Of a DNA stretch of 64,000 nt, positions 27,079 to 34,695 are shown piece after piece. The notes under the pieces are model-generated. The model was given only the letters and a program-made list of their open reading frames with translations, searched no databases and was not told the origin of the DNA. The DNA comes from Flavitalea plasmicola (lineage in GTDB: Bacteria > Bacteroidota > Bacteroidia > Chitinophagales > Chitinophagaceae): positions 960,956 to 1,024,955 of the forward strand of contig NZ_JAUOTO010000003.1 of the NCBI RefSeq assembly GCF_030546645.1, read 5' to 3'. The number at the start of each line of letters is the position of its first letter. Within the stretch, counting starts at the first letter, position 1. The position numbers and the translations under genes were made by a program.

Positions 27079-28599
27079 TTAAGGTTTATCCCACCATACT
27101 CTGCCCGTCAGGTCGTCCTTCCCTCCCAAACCGGGCTGTGTCTGTACCGCCGCATTATAATTGGCGGTGTTGATATTCGGTTCGCTGCTGGGGTATGCCT
27201 GCCTCCTGGGAATGGGAATATTATTGTTATCAGGCGCTGGTGTGAGCGCAGGATATCCCGTACGTCTCCATTCCGCCCAGGCCTCATACCCATTCATATA
27301 TAAATGCACCCAGCGCTGGTACCCGATCTGACGTAAAGCATTGGCCGCATCATACACTATTTCCGGCCGCGCCAGATAAGCACCCAGGCCGGTGGTATCG
27401 CCTTCGTCGGTTCGGGAATAGGGGGTTCTTTCCACATCATCCACCGCGCCAGATTTAAAACTATTCCGGTTCCATTGGCGTACCGAGGCTTCAATAGCTG
27501 CCTTGTATTTCAACGCAGCATCTGCATCGCCTCCGGACAGCCATCCCAACTTATCCGCCTCGGCTTCTGCCAGCAACATCTGAGCGTAGGTGACGATATA
27601 ACAGGGTGCGTTCTGGGCGCGTACATGCACTCCCATAAAAGAGACCTGCGAAGATTGGATGGCCGAAATGTCATTGCCATCCAAACCATAGGGCACTCCG
27701 GCATAGTCGCCTGTGGCGGGAGCCGGATCGGCGAATATGGGCAGGCGGGGATCCTGCAGCGGATTCATATAATCCGTCATGGTCTTGCTGATCCAGTACC
27801 AGGGGCGGTTTTGCACATCGGCTACGTAATACCAGTAATTCTGGTTCGTGGGATCCGACAGGTGCACGTACACCGCATTTCCGCTGTTATTGGTAATAAA
27901 CCCGCCTGCTATTGCATCGGCAAATTCCACCTTGCCTTTGTCGGGGTCTATCTTCGACAAACGCAAAGCCATCAGGGCCCGCATGGAATTCGCAAGCCTT
28001 CGCCATTTATCCATTTGGGTGTTAGGGTCATCGCCATATAACAGGTCCCCCGCCACCCCATTCCCGTCATCTATCTGAGCCGCCGCTTCTTTCAGTTCTT
28101 TCAGCAAGTCGGCATAGATGTCCTTCTGTGCATCGTATTTTGGCGCAAAGTTGTCCTTTGCTTTCAAAGCCTGAGAATACGGAATATCTCCCCAGCGGTC
28201 AGTCATATGCCAATAGAAATAGGCGCGCAGGATGCGGGCTACGGCCAGCTGGTTGTTCTTCGAACCCTCACTTGCATTGAACGTCTTGCCGTCTATGATG
28301 GTTTGAAGGTTTTCCAGCGGACCACTGTAAATGCCATAGAAATTGAAATTCACTGAAATATACCTCGAATCATCCGTATACGGCTTTTCCGCCCATTGCT
28401 GCGTATACAGCGCTCCGGAGATCCCTTCGATGATCACGGGTATATAATTGATCGAGGAAGTGAGCAATTGAGCATTGGAAGCGATGGTAGGGCTATTGGG
28501 ACTGACGTTGATATCGGAGGGAAACTTCTTGCATCCGGGTGCAGCCCCCCACACTGTTATAATTGCTGCTATTATTAAGAATTTGGTTCTCATGATCAT
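27079..28599 (-). CDS. SusD/RagB-like lipoprotein (SusD-like_2 type)
   Basis: 506 residues; Met3 (28593) is an alternative start. Lipoprotein signal ending GAAPGCKKFPSD. Unlike the SusD proteins of the first operon it follows the SusD-like_2 pattern: NVSPNSPTIASNAQLLTSSI after the lipobox, a YTQQWAEKPYTDDSRY stretch, RAYFYWHMTDRWGDIPYSQA, and the C-terminal AWAEWRRTGYPALTPA. Surface lid for the porter encoded immediately upstream (6 bp gap). It ends the sigma/FecR/SusC/SusD series and is followed by a strong terminator. Ligand unknown. Confidence 0.93.
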   Translation of the reverse strand: MIMRTKFLIIAAIITVWGAAPGCKKFPSDINVSPNSPTIASNAQLLTSSINYIPVIIEGISGALYTQQWAEKPYTDDSRYISVNFNFYGIYSGPLENLQTIIDGKTFNASEGSKNNQLAVARILRAYFYWHMTDRWGDIPYSQALKAKDNFAPKYDAQKDIYADLLKELKEAAAQIDDGNGVAGDLLYGDDPNTQMDKWRRLANSMRALMALRLSKIDPDKGKVEFADAIAGGFITNNSGNAVYVHLSDPTNQNYWYYVADVQNRPWYWISKTMTDYMNPLQDPRLPIFADPAPATGDYAGVPYGLDGNDISAIQSSQVSFMGVHVRAQNAPCYIVTYAQMLLAEAEADKLGWLSGGDADAALKYKAAIEASVRQWNRNSFKSGAVDDVERTPYSRTDEGDTTGLGAYLARPEIVYDAANALRQIGYQRWVHLYMNGYEAWAEWRRTGYPALTPAPDNNNIPIPRRQAYPSSEPNINTANYNAAVQTQPGLGGKDDLTGRVWWDKP

Positions 28600-28605
28600 G
28601 ATTTT

Positions 28606-31600
28606 TTAAAAAGAAATTGTCAGGTTAAGACCGTAGGAACGTGCAGTGGCGAGTTGACCGGTTTCCAGCCAGTTAAGGGTAGAAGCTCCCGTGGCCAGTT
28701 CGGCAGGGTTCACTCCCTTGGGCGCTTTCTGCCAGATCATCCAGACATTCCGTGCAATAAAAGCCAGATTCATGCTTCTGAAAGGCAGGGAAGGAATTTT
28801 TGTCTTGCTGAAAGAGTAGCCCAGTCTTGCTTCCCGCAACCGAATATAAGAGGCATCTTCCGTCCACGCTTCATACACCTTTGTCCCGATGGTCTTTCTG
28901 TAATAATCCCTTGCCTTTACGTAGGCGGTTACGGGCTGCCCGGTAACCGAGGAAATACCCGAAACTTTTACTCCGCCTCCGGCGGCTATGTCATCTCTGA
29001 TATTCTTTCCCTTATCGTTCATCGCAGCCGTCTCGGCCGCCTGCCCGCTTTTTACTGCCAGCATCTTCGTCCAGCTGATGAACTTCCCTCCATCCTGGAA
29101 GTCGACGGCGGCGGACAGATCGAAATTCTTCCAGGTCACTGTATTTTGCCAGCCGCCTGTAAACTTGGGCAATACGTTACCCAGTTCGTGTCCTGACTCA
29201 TACATGGGCAGATTGGCAGCGTCCAGCAGGATCTTCCCCGTTTTTTGATCCCGTTTGTAACCATTGCCCACGATCGTTCCGAAAGGTTCTCCCTCCTTGG
29301 CCAGCAAATACATATCCACACTGGCATACCGGTTGTTATCCAACTGGTAGGTATGAAGACCAGGATACAGCGCTTTGACCATGCTCGTATTATGGCTGAC
29401 ATTAAATGTGCTGGTCCAGCTGAAATGCTTCGTCATCACCGGTGTGGCATTGATGGTGACCTCAATGCCATGGTTTTCTATATTGCCCGCATTGATCACC
29501 GAAGTGGTATAACCGCTGGCGCCCGACACATCCAGGGGCAGTACGGCGTCCTTATTATTCTGGTGATAATAAGTGGTACTGAATCCTATCCGACCCTGCA
29601 GGAATTTCATGTCCAGTCCCGCTTCGTACGCCGTGCCCAGCGAAGGCTTCAGGTTGGGATTGTTCAAAGTATCCGGCACTTCCATGGGGAAGCTGCCATT
29701 ATAAGGCTGGCCCAGGTTGAAGTAACCGGTGGTCAGATAAGGAGGGATGTCCGAACCTGCCTGTGCAAAGCTTAATCTCAGTTTGCCATAAGACAGCGGC
29801 CGCCATTTGAGCAGTTCGCTGAAGACCATGCTCGCAGAGACGGATGGATACAGGTAAGAATTGTTGTTCTGTGGAAGAGTGGAAGAAATATCGTTACGCA
29901 GACTGGCATCCAGGAAGTAGGTATTCTTATATCCCAGGGTTACCGACCCATAAGCGCTCCTTACCTGTTTTTTCCTCAGGAAATTAACTACGGATGGCCT
30001 TTCCAATGAGTTGGCGATGTTGTAAAAACCCGGCGTGACGAATCCTCCTTGCGTTTCCTCCTGAAGGTAATCATAACGTTGGGTGAGTATATTTCCGCCC
30101 AAATTGGCGTTTAAGGAGATGTCCCCCCATTCCTTGTTGTATTGGGCCAGCAATTCATAGTTCATTTCCTTGGACTGGTATTTGCCTATCCAGAACGAAG
30201 GGGTGCCCCTTCCGCCCGGTGCATTGCGGCCGTCCAGGTTTTGAGTAAAGCCGTCCTGTCTTGCAAATCCAGTCACCGAAAGGCCGGGAAGGATCGTCCA
30301 ACGGAGTCCAACGTCCCCGAAGAAACGGTCGCGTCCATCATGCGCAGGGTTCTCATAGGCATCGAAATAGGGATTATTCCAGTCAATGGGTGTCGCGTCC
30401 GTATACACGCCTTCCGGACTTGGATCTCCTACATTCCATTGATAGAATGTCCCGTCCGGATATTTATACTGTTTCAGCTTTTTCATATCCAGGTTGCGCT
30501 GGAACCATTGATACATATTCCGGGAACCCAGGGACTGGTAGCCTTGTGAGGGACGTTGCCCTTTATTTTGGGCATAGTTCAGGTTGACCGTGGCCACCAG
30601 GGCGGACGTAATATTCAAAGATCCGCTGAAACTGAGATTATTCCGTTTGAGATAGGTGTTCGGCTCGATGCCTGTAATATCGGTGTTGTTATACGAGAGG
30701 CGGAAAGTAGTGTTCTGACCGCCTCCGGTGAGAGAAAGACTGTTATTCAGCGTGCGTCCCGTCACAAAATATTCTTTGATATTATCCGGATGGGGTACGA
30801 ACGGGGTAGCCTTGCCGAAGTCAGGGTCCGCACGATAAAAGCTGTACTGGTGGCGGACCAGCGTTCCATCCATTTTTGGCCCCCAGCTTTCATCCCAGGT
30901 GCCGTCCACATACTTGGTGTCGACCCCATTGATGGGGACGGTCTCAAAATTCAGGGAGAAGCCTGCACCATAAGTGTTCTGCAGGGGCATGAAATTACCT
31001 GCTTTCTCTATCGAGGCGGCAGAGCTAAATACCACAGTGGGCTTGCTGTTCCTGCTTCCTTTTTTAGTAGTGATGAGGATTACGCCAAACTGGCCCCGTA
31101 AGCCATAGAGGGCGGAAGCCGCCGGGCCTTTCAATACATTCACCGACTCAATGTCCTCAGGGTTGATATCCTGCGCCAGGTTGCCGAAATCCCGCCCGTT
31201 CTTACTTGCATAATTGGAGTTGGAGATAGGAGTATTGTCTACCACGATCAATGGCTCTCCATCGCCAGTGACGGAATTGACGCCCCTGATCTGGATCTTT
31301 TGGGTGCCCCCCATACTGGCGGCGGAAGACCCCGACACCTGCACTCCGGCTATTTTACCTCCCAATGACCCGATGACATTCTGCTCCTTGGCAACGGTGA
31401 GATTACTGCCGCTGATCTGCTGGGTAGAATAACCCACCGACCGCTCTTTCCGGGTGATACCCAGCGCCGTAACAACCACTTCATCCAGCTTACTGCTTCC
31501 CTGCTGCATGACAAATGTATAGGTCGCGATCTCGTTGTCCGACACCCGGACATCCCTGGTGACCGTCTCGAAGCCGACGGCCGAAACCTTTAATTTATAG

Positions 31601-32163
31601 CTGCCCGCTCTCAGACCCGTGAGCATAAACTCCCCGCTGTTGTCGGCAGCAATGGCTCTGTTCGTACCTTCCACCGTTATCGTGGCATTAGGCAAGGGTT
31701 CTCCCGTCGCCGTGGTGATCTTCCCTTTAATACCTCCGTCCAATACGACATTGACGTTTGGCCGGGCCACCACCAACGGATTTACCCTTATTTTTTTAAT
31801 GATGATATTGCTGTTGACCTGTTCATATTCCAGGCCCGTATTACGCAGCAGCGCGTCCAGCACGCGGGAGACAGGGATATCAGTCCCCTGGTAATTGATA
31901 TTATTGTACCCGACTATGTCGTTTGTCTTATAGGTGAAGGGCAGGTTGGTAAGCGTTTCTATTTTCCGCAAAGCATGCTTCAACGAGACATTCTTCAGCT
32001 GGATGGACAGCGTCATTTTATCCAGATCCTGGCCACTGCTGTCACGTGCCACCAGCAATCCGCCTGAAATGAGCAGTATGCCCAGGAAAAATGCTCTCAT
32101 AATTAGACCTTTGTTTTTTGATAACAGGGCATGCGGATGCAGGCATGATACATGCAAATTCAT
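28606..32163 (-). CDS. SusC-family TonB-dependent transducer with STN domain
   Basis: 1,185 residues. The first 21 residues precede the signal peptide (Met22 at 32100 is an alternative start), but a pre-leader of this kind is common in Chitinophagaceae transducers. Predicted mature N-terminus is Gln45. Residues about 50-125 are the STN domain (LSIQLKNVSLKHALRKIE, then TNDIVGYNNINYQGTDIPVS), the periplasmic signalling domain that contacts FecR. A carboxypeptidase-regulatory domain (147-233) and a plug with VNVLKGPAASALYGLRGQFG follow, then the barrel. On substrate binding it should signal to the anti-sigma protein at 32313. It is the only one of the three porters here that carries STN. Confidence 0.95.
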   Translation of the reverse strand: MNLHVSCLHPHALLSKNKGLIMRAFFLGILLISGGLLVARDSSGQDLDKMTLSIQLKNVSLKHALRKIETLTNLPFTYKTNDIVGYNNINYQGTDIPVSRVLDALLRNTGLEYEQVNSNIIIKKIRVNPLVVARPNVNVVLDGGIKGKITTATGEPLPNATITVEGTNRAIAADNSGEFMLTGLRAGSYKLKVSAVGFETVTRDVRVSDNEIATYTFVMQQGSSKLDEVVVTALGITRKERSVGYSTQQISGSNLTVAKEQNVIGSLGGKIAGVQVSGSSAASMGGTQKIQIRGVNSVTGDGEPLIVVDNTPISNSNYASKNGRDFGNLAQDINPEDIESVNVLKGPAASALYGLRGQFGVILITTKKGSRNSKPTVVFSSAASIEKAGNFMPLQNTYGAGFSLNFETVPINGVDTKYVDGTWDESWGPKMDGTLVRHQYSFYRADPDFGKATPFVPHPDNIKEYFVTGRTLNNSLSLTGGGQNTTFRLSYNNTDITGIEPNTYLKRNNLSFSGSLNITSALVATVNLNYAQNKGQRPSQGYQSLGSRNMYQWFQRNLDMKKLKQYKYPDGTFYQWNVGDPSPEGVYTDATPIDWNNPYFDAYENPAHDGRDRFFGDVGLRWTILPGLSVTGFARQDGFTQNLDGRNAPGGRGTPSFWIGKYQSKEMNYELLAQYNKEWGDISLNANLGGNILTQRYDYLQEETQGGFVTPGFYNIANSLERPSVVNFLRKKQVRSAYGSVTLGYKNTYFLDASLRNDISSTLPQNNNSYLYPSVSASMVFSELLKWRPLSYGKLRLSFAQAGSDIPPYLTTGYFNLGQPYNGSFPMEVPDTLNNPNLKPSLGTAYEAGLDMKFLQGRIGFSTTYYHQNNKDAVLPLDVSGASGYTTSVINAGNIENHGIEVTINATPVMTKHFSWTSTFNVSHNTSMVKALYPGLHTYQLDNNRYASVDMYLLAKEGEPFGTIVGNGYKRDQKTGKILLDAANLPMYESGHELGNVLPKFTGGWQNTVTWKNFDLSAAVDFQDGGKFISWTKMLAVKSGQAAETAAMNDKGKNIRDDIAAGGGVKVSGISSVTGQPVTAYVKARDYYRKTIGTKVYEAWTEDASYIRLREARLGYSFSKTKIPSLPFRSMNLAFIARNVWMIWQKAPKGVNPAELATGASTLNWLETGQLATARSYGLNLTISF

Positions 32164-32213
32164 ATATTTGATGAGTTTTAAGTAATTCGTAACAGGGTTA
32201 TATTAAAACTTCG

Positions 32214-32243
32214 GACCGCCCCAGTCGCAACCTGGGAGCGGTC
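32214..32243 (+). terminator. Hairpin with U-tract on the plus strand, between fecR and STN-susC
   Basis: GACCGC CCCAG pairs with CTGGG A GCGGTC (11 bp with one bulged A, 7-base loop), followed on the plus strand by TCTTTTTTT. No plus-strand gene ends here. On the minus strand it lies in the leader between the FecR stop (32313) and the SusC start, without a good U-tract, so it could act as an attenuator or RNA-processing structure. Confidence 0.55.
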
Positions 32244-32312
32244 TCTTTTTTTAATAAAGTTATGTTGGCGGGGATATGTTCATAAGCATATAGTTGAATG
32301 TTGGTTTGAATC

Positions 32313-33311
32313 CTATTGAATGATCCATACGCCGTCGGCCTGACGCAGCATCGTATCGGTCAGCCTGCACAATACCTGTAACGCCTGCTCTATCCCTATC
32401 TCCCTTCTGAATGACGTGGAAACCTTCAGGTTCAGAATGGTGGCATTGTCGATCCTGATCTTTACATTGTAAAGCCTTTCGAGGTCCGCGATGATATCCT
32501 CCAGCGTCTCATCCTCATACGACATATTGCCCTGCTGCCATGCAGCCACGGCAGCCGGAGCGATCTTTTTTTCGACCACCGGGTCAGCCTGGCTGCCGAC
32601 TTTCACCAGCTGTCCCTTCACCAGGGTCGCTACTGCGACATTGTCGTAGCTTACCCTTACTTTTCCCGCACTCACGGAAACAATGATATTTTTTCTGTCC
32701 GGATAAGCTTTGATGTTAAAAGCCGTACCCAGGACGGTGGTAGAGATCCTGCCGGTATGAATGATGAACGGGGCTTTCTCAACATGCTTTACGTCGAAAT
32801 AGGCTTCGCCGGACAATGTCACCTCCCTTTTGCCGTCCTTAAAATGCGCGGGGAATTCAAGTGAGCTGGAAGCATTCAGCCACACCTGCGTGCTATCGGG
32901 TAACAGAACATATTTATATTCGCTTCGTTCGGTGATCGTCCTGGTGAGGGTGGCCGCCGCCGGCGTAACGGGGGCCCGGCCTGTGCTATGGAGCAGCCAG
33001 GTGATAGCTACGATCGTCAGCAGGCCGGCAAGGACTATGATGCCCGTCACCGGCTGCTTCCGGTGACGTTTCTTCAGCTGCGTAACATCGGTGACCTTTG
33101 CTTTGTCCGTCAGGACGAGGTCTCCCAATTCATTTACATACGTCAGAGAGGAAGGGGCCTGCGCTTTCTCCTCGTATAGGCTTTTGATCAGCCTTCTCAA
33201 CGCCTCATCCTGTCCGGACGCCCGGATGTATGAAAAGAACTCTTCCAGCTCTTCCCGGGTACACTTATTCTCCAGATATTGCCTGAACAGGTATTTTAGT
33301 CTTTCTTCCAT
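32313..33311 (-). CDS. FecR family anti-sigma factor
   Basis: 332 residues. The N-terminal cytoplasmic part (1-85) has the FecR helical start (LFRQYLENKCTREELEEFF). One transmembrane segment lies near residues 88-110 (GIIVLAGLLTIVAITWLL). The periplasmic FecR domain follows, with LPDSTQVWLNASSSLEFP and VSAGKVRVSY, and a C-terminal DUF4974/STN-like domain (LEDIIADLERLYNVKIRI ... FRREIGIEQAL). It should hold the sigma factor of the next gene inactive until the STN-SusC transducer signals through its C-terminal domain. The stop is 149 bp before the SusC start, room for a sigma-dependent promoter. Confidence 0.94.
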   Translation of the reverse strand: MEERLKYLFRQYLENKCTREELEEFFSYIRASGQDEALRRLIKSLYEEKAQAPSSLTYVNELGDLVLTDKAKVTDVTQLKKRHRKQPVTGIIVLAGLLTIVAITWLLHSTGRAPVTPAAATLTRTITERSEYKYVLLPDSTQVWLNASSSLEFPAHFKDGKREVTLSGEAYFDVKHVEKAPFIIHTGRISTTVLGTAFNIKAYPDRKNIIVSVSAGKVRVSYDNVAVATLVKGQLVKVGSQADPVVEKKIAPAAVAAWQQGNMSYEDETLEDIIADLERLYNVKIRIDNATILNLKVSTSFRREIGIEQALQVLCRLTDTMLRQADGVWIIQ

Positions 33312-33384
33312 TAGAAAAGGTATTAACCTCCTATGGAAGACGAAGCAGCCGGCAACTATTCCTACCCGGTGAAAAAAAATAATT

Positions 33385-33945
33385 CTAGAAGAAAAAGAAC
33401 CCGGAATTACGGGCTACGAAGTTGCGGATGGACTTGATGGCGGCGGACAGCTGGTTTTTGACAGTATGACGGGAAATAGATAATTCCTCCGCTATTTGGG
33501 CGTGATCCAGGCCTTCTTTCTTGTGTAGACAATAAATGCGCTTGCGCTGGGGAGGCAGCAGATCGATGGCCTGCTGGATGATCCGGTTGTATTCCTTCGC
33601 CTCCATCCATTCATCCGTATCGTTGCGGGCCTGCGAAATATTATTCCAGATCGTGTCCTTCAGACGGCTGTCGGCAGCAGCTTTGCGGAGAAAATCGATC
33701 ACCTTGTTCTCCGTCACCCGGTAGAGCCATGCTTCTATATTATGAATTTCCTGCAGGTGATGTCGGTGCTCCCATAACTTCAGGAACACCTCCTGGATAA
33801 TATCCTTCACATGCAGCTCCGATTTGACCAGGCATAGCGCCAGCATGTATAGCCGGTGTTCGTATTGCTGGAAGACATCCGCGAAGAACATCTCCAACGC
33901 ACGCTCGTCTCCATCGCCATTTATGGGGTGCAGGTAGCCGGTCAT
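33385..33945 (-). CDS. ECF RNA polymerase sigma factor (FecI-like, Bacteroidota type)
   Basis: 186 residues. Sigma region 2 runs about residues 15-85 (KDIIQEVFLKLWEHRHHLQE and IEAWLYRVTENKVIDFLRK, the -10 recognition helix), and region 4 about 120-175 (LLPPQRKRIYCLHKKEGLDH, then EELSISRHTVKNQL, a helix-turn-helix). The length and DHAQIAEELSISRHTVKN motif fit the sigma factors that partner FecR in Bacteroidota. It should direct RNA polymerase to the SusC/SusD genes downstream once released by FecR at 32313 (73 bp gap). The C-terminus is four Phe residues, unusual but short. Confidence 0.94.
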   Translation of the reverse strand: MTGYLHPINGDGDERALEMFFADVFQQYEHRLYMLALCLVKSELHVKDIIQEVFLKLWEHRHHLQEIHNIEAWLYRVTENKVIDFLRKAAADSRLKDTIWNNISQARNDTDEWMEAKEYNRIIQQAIDLLPPQRKRIYCLHKKEGLDHAQIAEELSISRHTVKNQLSAAIKSIRNFVARNSGFFFF

Positions 33946-33981
33946 GATTAAAATTAAACAAAAAATAACAAACGAGCTTCC

Positions 33982-34674
33982 TCATGCAATCCTCTTTTTC
34001 AACTTCCAGAAACTGATCATCCTCCTTGCCTTAAATCCCAGGTATGCATAAATGCCGATCGCCCGCTGGTTGCTCTGCAGCACATGCAGGTAGGGCGTAC
34101 GCCCCTTTTTCAGGTTGGACCTGCATACATGTGCCGTCAGTTGCCGCGCATATCCCCTTCCCGTGTATGCGGGGTCTGTACAAATAGCGCTGATCTCCAT
34201 CAGCCCTTCCGGCCGCATACGCTCCCCCGCAATAGCCACCAGCGCGCCCTCCTGCCGGATACCGAAATAATTTCCCAGCAGATGCGTATCAGGTTGATAA
34301 TAGCCCGGCTGAACCTTATTAATTAAGTTGAACATGTCGTCCTTGTCTGCTGCCGTAAGTGGGAGGATAGATGTATCCGTTGCAATGTCCAACAGCTCCG
34401 GCAGTACCATCTGTAGACAAGGTAATTCCTTTATCACCTCCCAATGAGGAGGCAGGGGCGGAAGACCCCCGATGAGGAAAAAAACTTCATCCGGCAGCAA
34501 CCATTCATCCAGCGCCAGGATCTTTTCCGGCGAGGCATGATCATAAGCGGCGAAAGGCAGTATCCCTCTTCGAAAACGTTTTACGGCAGCAGTGCCGGTG
34601 GCGAAAGCTCTTTGATCGCTTGTCAATGCCGACCAGGCAGGATTGTCTAATTGCAGGAGGTGCTCGTGGTTCAT
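33982..34674 (-). CDS. GNAT family N-acetyltransferase, two-part
   Basis: The frame starts at a TTG at 34680; the ATG at 34674 gives 230 residues and is preferred. The first 110 residues have no acetyltransferase motif. The C-terminal half is a GNAT domain of the FR47 type: EISAICTDPAYTGRGYARQL contains the acetyl-CoA loop (RGYA), and HVLQSNQRAIGIYAYLGFK is the closing motif. Substrate unknown. The gene is 15 bp after the permease and 36 bp before the sigma gene on the same strand, so it may be part of a longer transcript. Confidence 0.85.
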   Translation of the reverse strand: MNHEHLLQLDNPAWSALTSDQRAFATGTAAVKRFRRGILPFAAYDHASPEKILALDEWLLPDEVFFLIGGLPPLPPHWEVIKELPCLQMVLPELLDIATDTSILPLTAADKDDMFNLINKVQPGYYQPDTHLLGNYFGIRQEGALVAIAGERMRPEGLMEISAICTDPAYTGRGYARQLTAHVCRSNLKKGRTPYLHVLQSNQRAIGIYAYLGFKARRMISFWKLKKRIA

Positions 34675-34695
34675 ATGCAAATGTAAGCCGCCCCT

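Noticed and set aside
26827-27303. 158-codon plus-strand frame in the gap before SusD
   Set aside because: Crosses a strong terminator and overlaps SusD antisense; no motif and atypical composition.
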